A stretch of DNA of 64,000 nucleotides from Chryseobacterium lacus (GTDB lineage Bacteria; Bacteroidota; Bacteroidia; Flavobacteriales; Weeksellaceae): the NCBI RefSeq assembly GCF_003336205.1, contig NZ_QPIE01000005.1, positions 186,001-250,000 of the forward strand, given 5' to 3'. How positions within the stretch are numbered: position 1 is the first letter of the stretch; every line of letters begins with the position of its first letter. Below the pieces are notes generated by a model. That model was not told the origin of the DNA. It ran no database searches and worked only from the letters and a program-made list of their open reading frames with translations. Below, piece after piece: positions 60,544-64,000 of the stretch. Both the position numbers and the translations under genes were made by a program.

Positions 60544-62937
60544 CTAATTTCTCAATGGTTTTCCTTTTTGCAACATGTATTGAATTCTCTCCAAAGTTTT
60601 TCTCTCGCCCGTAAGGGAAAGGAACGTTTCTCTTTCTAAGTTCAATAAATATTGTTCAGATACTAATGTGGGTTCGGATAGATTTCCGCCCACCATAACA
60701 TAACCGAGTTTGTCGGCAATTTTTTTGTCATGTTCAGAAATGTAATTTCCGGCAAGCATTTGATCGGTTCCCACATAGAACATTCCTAAAGCATCTTTGC
60801 CAAGCACGGTAACTTTCTGTTCAATAGGTTGGGTGTATCCTTGCTCCGCGAGCAGTTTTGCGACTTTCTTAGCTTCCGCAATCTGACGGTTCTTATCAAC
60901 CACCACGATATCTTTGTGCTGTTCTAAAATTCCCATATCGTAAGCTTCATAGGCAGAAGTGGCTACTTTACCCATGGCGATATTCATGAAAGCATCCCGC
61001 AGACGGTTGGTTTTCACGTCGTCTTTTTCAAATTCTCTAGAAGTTCTTAAGGTCATTTCCTTTGTTCCGCCACCGCCGGGAATTACGCCAACACCGGTTT
61101 CTACCAATCCGATATAAGTTTCTGCAGCAGCTACAACACGGTCGGCATGCATCGTCATTTCACAACCGCCGCCCAAGGTCATGCCAAAAGGCGCAACGAC
61201 AACAGGAATGGAAGAGTAGCGAACCCGCATCATGGATTTCTGGAAATAGCCGATCGCCATGTTAAGGTCATCCCAATCCTGGTCAATCGCCATCATTAGA
61301 ATCATTGCTAAATTCGCTCCCACAGAAAAATTACTTCCCTGGTTTCCAACAACCAGCCCGTCGTATTCCTTTTCTGCAAGATCGATGGCTCGGTTTAAAC
61401 CATCCAAAACACCTCCGCCCATAGAGTTCATTTTGGAACGGATTTCAAAGTTGATAATTCCGTCGCCCAGATACTGAATAGCAGATTCCGAATTGTTCCA
61501 AAGGGTTTTATCTTTTCTGATATTGTCGAGAATAATGAAAGCATCCTGTCCGGGAATATCTGAGTACTCAGACTTGGTTTGATCAAAGAAAATTCTGTGT
61601 CCTTTTTCGTTCACTTTGTAGAAAGATTCCACATTTCTCACCCAATCTGAAACCTCGTATCCTGCATCTTTTGCGAGCTCAATTCCTTTTTGAATACCGA
61701 TGGCATCCCAGATTTCGAACGGGCCGTTATCCCAGCCAAAACCTGCACGCATAGCGTCATCTATTTTGTATACTTCGTCGGAAATTTCCGGAACTTTATG
61801 CGATACGTAGGCGAAAAGTGCTCCCAATGACTTTCTGTACAATTCTCCCGCCTTATCTTTTCCGCCAATTAACACCTTAAACCTGTCGATAGGTTTATCG
61901 ATATTTTTTGTCAGTTCAAGAGTTGGAAAACTGGATTTACCCTGAAGTTCATACTCCATGGTATCCAAGTTAAGGCCATGAATTTCTGATTTTCCTTCAG
62001 CGTTTTTTATTTTTTTATAAAAGCCTTGTTCTGTTTTTGAACCAAGCCATTTGTTGTCCACCATTTTTTGGATGTAGTCCGGCAATTCGAAAACATTATT
62101 AAAATTATTGGCTTCCACACCGCTTCCGTGAACGCCTTTTGCCACCATCACCAAAGTATCCAAGCCCACAACATCTGCGGTTCTGAAAGTGGCAGATTTC
62201 GGACGGCCAATGACGGGACCGGTTAATTTATCAATATCTGTGACACTCAGGCCTAATTCTTTTACTTCGTGAAGCAGATTCATCATCGAAAAAACACCGA
62301 TTCTATTGGCGATAAATGCAGGAGTATCTTTTGCAAGAACCGTGGTTTTTCCTAAGAATTTAGCACCATAATCAATATAGAACTGTGAGATTTCAGGGTC
62401 TGTATCTTTTGTTGGAATCACTTCCAAAAGAGGTAAATATCTTACCGGATTGAAGAAGTGTGTTCCGGCGAAATGTTTTTTGAAATCTTCGCTTCGCCCT
62501 TCTACAAGCATATTAATCGGAATACCGGAAGTATTGGAGGTAACCAGGGTTCCCGGAGTTCTGAACTGTTCAATTTTCTCATACACCTGTTTTTTGATGT
62601 CGAGTCTTTCAACAACGACTTCAATAATCCAGTCAGTATTTTTGATTTTTGGTAAGTCATCATCAAAATTCCCTATGCTGATTCTGTCGGCAAATTTCGG
62701 AGTGTAAAGCAAAGCCGGGCTCGCTTTTTTCAGTTTTGCAAAGTTTTCGGAAGCAATTCTGTTTCGTACGGCTTTGTCGTCTTTGGTAAGATTTTTTTTC
62801 TGCTCCGCTTCGGTGAGTTCAAAAGGAACAATATCTAGCAAAAGCACTTCTACACCAATATTGGCAAAATGCGCTGCGATACCTGAACCCATGATCCCGG
62901 AACCGAGAACGGTAACGTGTTTGATCCGTCTTTTCAT
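60544..62937 (-). CDS. 3-hydroxyacyl-CoA dehydrogenase / enoyl-CoA hydratase fusion (FadN-type)
   Basis: A 797-residue bifunctional beta-oxidation enzyme. The N-terminal 3-hydroxyacyl-CoA dehydrogenase part has the NAD loop HVTVLGSGIMGSGIAAHFANIGVEVLLLD (GxGxxG 12-17), ASENFAKLKKASP, VTSNTSGIPI, and HFFNPVRYLPLLEVIPT. Its C-terminal helical domains follow (to about 430). A crotonase domain occupies about 480-680 (GLVVGNQGSNFSVGANLAMIL, PFGMTLGGGCEMTMHADRVVAA, VGVIPGGGGTKEMTLR). The domain order, dehydrogenase first, is that of Bacillus FadN and opposite to E. coli FadB. It follows the MarR gene by 5 bp and converts enoyl-CoA to 3-ketoacyl-CoA for the thiolase. Confidence 0.95.
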   Translation of the reverse strand: MKRRIKHVTVLGSGIMGSGIAAHFANIGVEVLLLDIVPFELTEAEQKKNLTKDDKAVRNRIASENFAKLKKASPALLYTPKFADRISIGNFDDDLPKIKNTDWIIEVVVERLDIKKQVYEKIEQFRTPGTLVTSNTSGIPINMLVEGRSEDFKKHFAGTHFFNPVRYLPLLEVIPTKDTDPEISQFYIDYGAKFLGKTTVLAKDTPAFIANRIGVFSMMNLLHEVKELGLSVTDIDKLTGPVIGRPKSATFRTADVVGLDTLVMVAKGVHGSGVEANNFNNVFELPDYIQKMVDNKWLGSKTEQGFYKKIKNAEGKSEIHGLNLDTMEYELQGKSSFPTLELTKNIDKPIDRFKVLIGGKDKAGELYRKSLGALFAYVSHKVPEISDEVYKIDDAMRAGFGWDNGPFEIWDAIGIQKGIELAKDAGYEVSDWVRNVESFYKVNEKGHRIFFDQTKSEYSDIPGQDAFIILDNIRKDKTLWNNSESAIQYLGDGIINFEIRSKMNSMGGGVLDGLNRAIDLAEKEYDGLVVGNQGSNFSVGANLAMILMMAIDQDWDDLNMAIGYFQKSMMRVRYSSIPVVVAPFGMTLGGGCEMTMHADRVVAAAETYIGLVETGVGVIPGGGGTKEMTLRTSREFEKDDVKTNRLRDAFMNIAMGKVATSAYEAYDMGILEQHKDIVVVDKNRQIAEAKKVAKLLAEQGYTQPIEQKVTVLGKDALGMFYVGTDQMLAGNYISEHDKKIADKLGYVMVGGNLSEPTLVSEQYLLNLERETFLSLTGERKTLERIQYMLQKGKPLRN

Positions 62938-62942
62938 ATTAC

Positions 62943-63395
62943 TTATTTTTTCTTGTTGAGTTCATTAGCGGTTTTTAGGATGATATCCATTACTTCCTTG
63001 AAAATTTCGAGTTTTTCAGGAGATACTTTATCGATCACGGCTTTATTAAAATTCACCACGACATCCTTTGAAATATTCCTGTGTTTCAATCCTTTTTCAG
63101 TCAGCTTTATGATCACTTCACGCTTGTCTGAAGTTGTTTTTTCTTTATAGATATACCCATTATCCTCAAGAATTTTAATAATCCTAGTGAGGGAAGTTGG
63201 TTCGATGGCCATCTTCGGACCAAGATTGGTACTTCGGGTACCTTCTTTGGGGTCAATTTTTAATAAAGTTAAGGCCTGAACTGCAGTGCTGTCGTATTCA
63301 GAAGCCATTTCAGAATACATCTTTGAAACTGATATCCAGGTTGATTTTAAGAGTAAATCAATGTTATCCACCTTTTCTGTATTATTCTTTTCCAT
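62943..63395 (-). CDS. MarR-family transcriptional regulator of the beta-oxidation operon
   Basis: A 150-residue winged-helix dimer protein. The recognition region is RSTNLGPKMAIEPTSLTRIIKILEDNGYIYKEKTTSDKREVIIKLTEKGLK (about 57-105), including the wing motif SDKREVIIKLT. It is the first gene of the operon (MarR, fadN-like, thiolase, acyl-CoA dehydrogenase). Its promoter has a -7 box at 63421-63428 inside an inverted repeat (63410-63442), so autorepression is likely. Acyl-CoA or fatty acid may be the ligand, by analogy with other MarR regulators of degradation operons; this is inference. Confidence 0.94.
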   Translation of the reverse strand: MEKNNTEKVDNIDLLLKSTWISVSKMYSEMASEYDSTAVQALTLLKIDPKEGTRSTNLGPKMAIEPTSLTRIIKILEDNGYIYKEKTTSDKREVIIKLTEKGLKHRNISKDVVVNFNKAVIDKVSPEKLEIFKEVMDIILKTANELNKKK

Positions 63396-63409
63396 TATCT
63401 AAATTAGTT

Positions 63410-63442
63410 TGCATAATCATCAAAGATAGAAATTATTATGCA
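63410..63442 (-). promoter_or_regulatory. MarR promoter and candidate operator
   Basis: TATCTTTG on the minus strand (63421-63428) matches TAnnTTTG. It is framed by TGCATAAT (63410-63417) and ATTATGCA (63435-63442), an exact 8-bp inverted repeat, and the right arm is part of the palindrome ATGCATGCAT (63438-63447). A dimeric regulator bound here would block RNA polymerase. Confidence 0.6.
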
Positions 63443-63554
63443 TGCATAGTATGTTTATTTTGTTAATCTTTTGTTAATTGTTGTACATCAGCATGATTAA
63501 CGGTATGAATAGCATACTGTCAGGGTATATAAAGAGAAAAGATTTAGATAGACT

Positions 63555-64000
63555 TTAAGACCTTTTCCGAAGGAAGTGAATGATTTCTTCAAATGAATGG
63601 CACTGGTGTACAAATTCAGAAGTGGAAATTTCCCAGAAAGGGTTTTTGTAGGAAAACTGGAAACTGGAAAGGTCTTTTTTAAAATTTTTCTGAAGTGCGG
63701 AATAAAGAAACTCTTTTTCCAAAAGAGGTGCTGAAATAACGGGCGGAATGAAATATTGATCCATATTGAACAAAAAAGGAGCCGCTAAATCCTGATGGGA
63801 AATCAATATATCTTCTGCAACTCCGGCGTGAAGGGTTTGATCTTTTATAAACCATATTTTGTCTGCAAATTCCTTTGCCAATCGCCAGTCATGAGAAGAA
63901 AACAGGACAAGTTTGTTATATTTCTCTGCAAAATCTCTCAGCAGTTTTAGGATGATAATTTTATTTTCTTCGTCCAAATGCGTGGTAGGTTCGTCCAGAA
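63555..64000 (-). CDS. ABC transporter ATP-binding protein (partial, cut by right window edge)
   Basis: The C-terminal 148 codons of an ATPase, read leftward. The window starts inside Walker B/D-loop: LDEPTTHLDEENK, then the H-loop in VLFSSHDWRLAKEFADKIWFIKDQTLHAG. The pattern and the 100-residue C-terminal tail match iron-siderophore/cobalamin FecE/BtuD-like ATPases. The tail (VAEDILISHQDLAAPFLFNMDQYF) is longer than the usual core. Permease partners would be upstream, outside the window. It precedes the MarR operon on the same strand with a 159-bp gap. Confidence 0.88.
   Translation of the reverse strand, partial: LDEPTTHLDEENKIIILKLLRDFAEKYNKLVLFSSHDWRLAKEFADKIWFIKDQTLHAGVAEDILISHQDLAAPFLFNMDQYFIPPVISAPLLEKEFLYSALQKNFKKDLSSFQFSYKNPFWEISTSEFVHQCHSFEEIIHFLRKRS

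Noticed and set aside
36-63900. CRISPR arrays, tRNA or rRNA genes anywhere in the window
   Set aside because: Intergenic gaps were read through; none shows regular spaced repeats or cloverleaf structure.

Overview
This window is a chromosomal segment from a member of the Bacteroidota, class Flavobacteriia, most likely a Chryseobacterium or Kaistella relative in the Weeksellaceae. Several things point there: gliding and type IX secretion genes (gldB, gldC, and a metallopeptidase with a T9SS C-terminal sorting domain), promoters of the Bacteroidota form TTG-N18-20-TAnnTTTG, no clear Shine-Dalgarno sequences, and low G+C. No rRNA, tRNA, CRISPR array or prophage was recognised. The genus is an inference from gene content.

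Layout. 1-4.85 kb: a minus-strand phosphorelay cluster (two sensor kinases and a response regulator cut by the window edge). 4.9-7.4 kb: an AT-rich restriction-modification pair. 7.5-13.3 kb: a DtxR-type metal regulator, rpsA, a secreted M36 peptidase and rplS. 13.5-17 kb: CoA-transferase genes scoAB, crcB and an amino-acid permease. 17.2-22 kb: a giant TPR protein with an outer-membrane barrel protein. 22-25 kb: small metabolic and redox genes. 25.2-31.9 kb: purM-purN-[DUF559 cassette]-purH-purD-guaA. 32-41.6 kb: an acyl-CoA dehydrogenase, aspartate aminotransferase, rsmG, an AddB-like nuclease, a DegT aminotransferase and galE. 41.7-46.8 kb: a Pif1-like helicase, barstar, barnase, nadE, gldB and gldC. 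46.8-56.8 kb: a Cys/Met PLP enzyme, tsaC-like, cca, tpx, DUF763, small SRPBCC proteins and pheT. 56.9-63.4 kb: a fatty-acid beta-oxidation operon behind a MarR regulator, interrupted by a REP-associated transposase. The right edge holds part of an ABC transporter ATPase.

The most interesting structures are two short cassettes inserted in the sense orientation inside operons. One is a DUF559 (Vsr-like) nuclease gene bounded by inverted paired-hairpin repeats between purN and purH. Its left repeat supplies the last codons and stop of purN, and its right repeat supplies the stop of the nuclease gene. The other is a RAYT transposase flanked by four REP hairpins that share a GACCTGTTAAT tail (one copy diverged) and keep base pairing by compensatory stem changes, between the fadN-like and thiolase genes. 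Other points are a 22-codon reading frame followed at once by a strong terminator in the purM leader, a barnase/barstar pair next to nadE, and a palindromic operator candidate over the MarR promoter.

Functional links. The purine genes give de novo IMP and GMP synthesis. The beta-oxidation operon and scoAB handle acyl-CoA and ketoacid degradation. gldB and gldC belong to the gliding/T9SS system whose signal the M36 peptidase carries.
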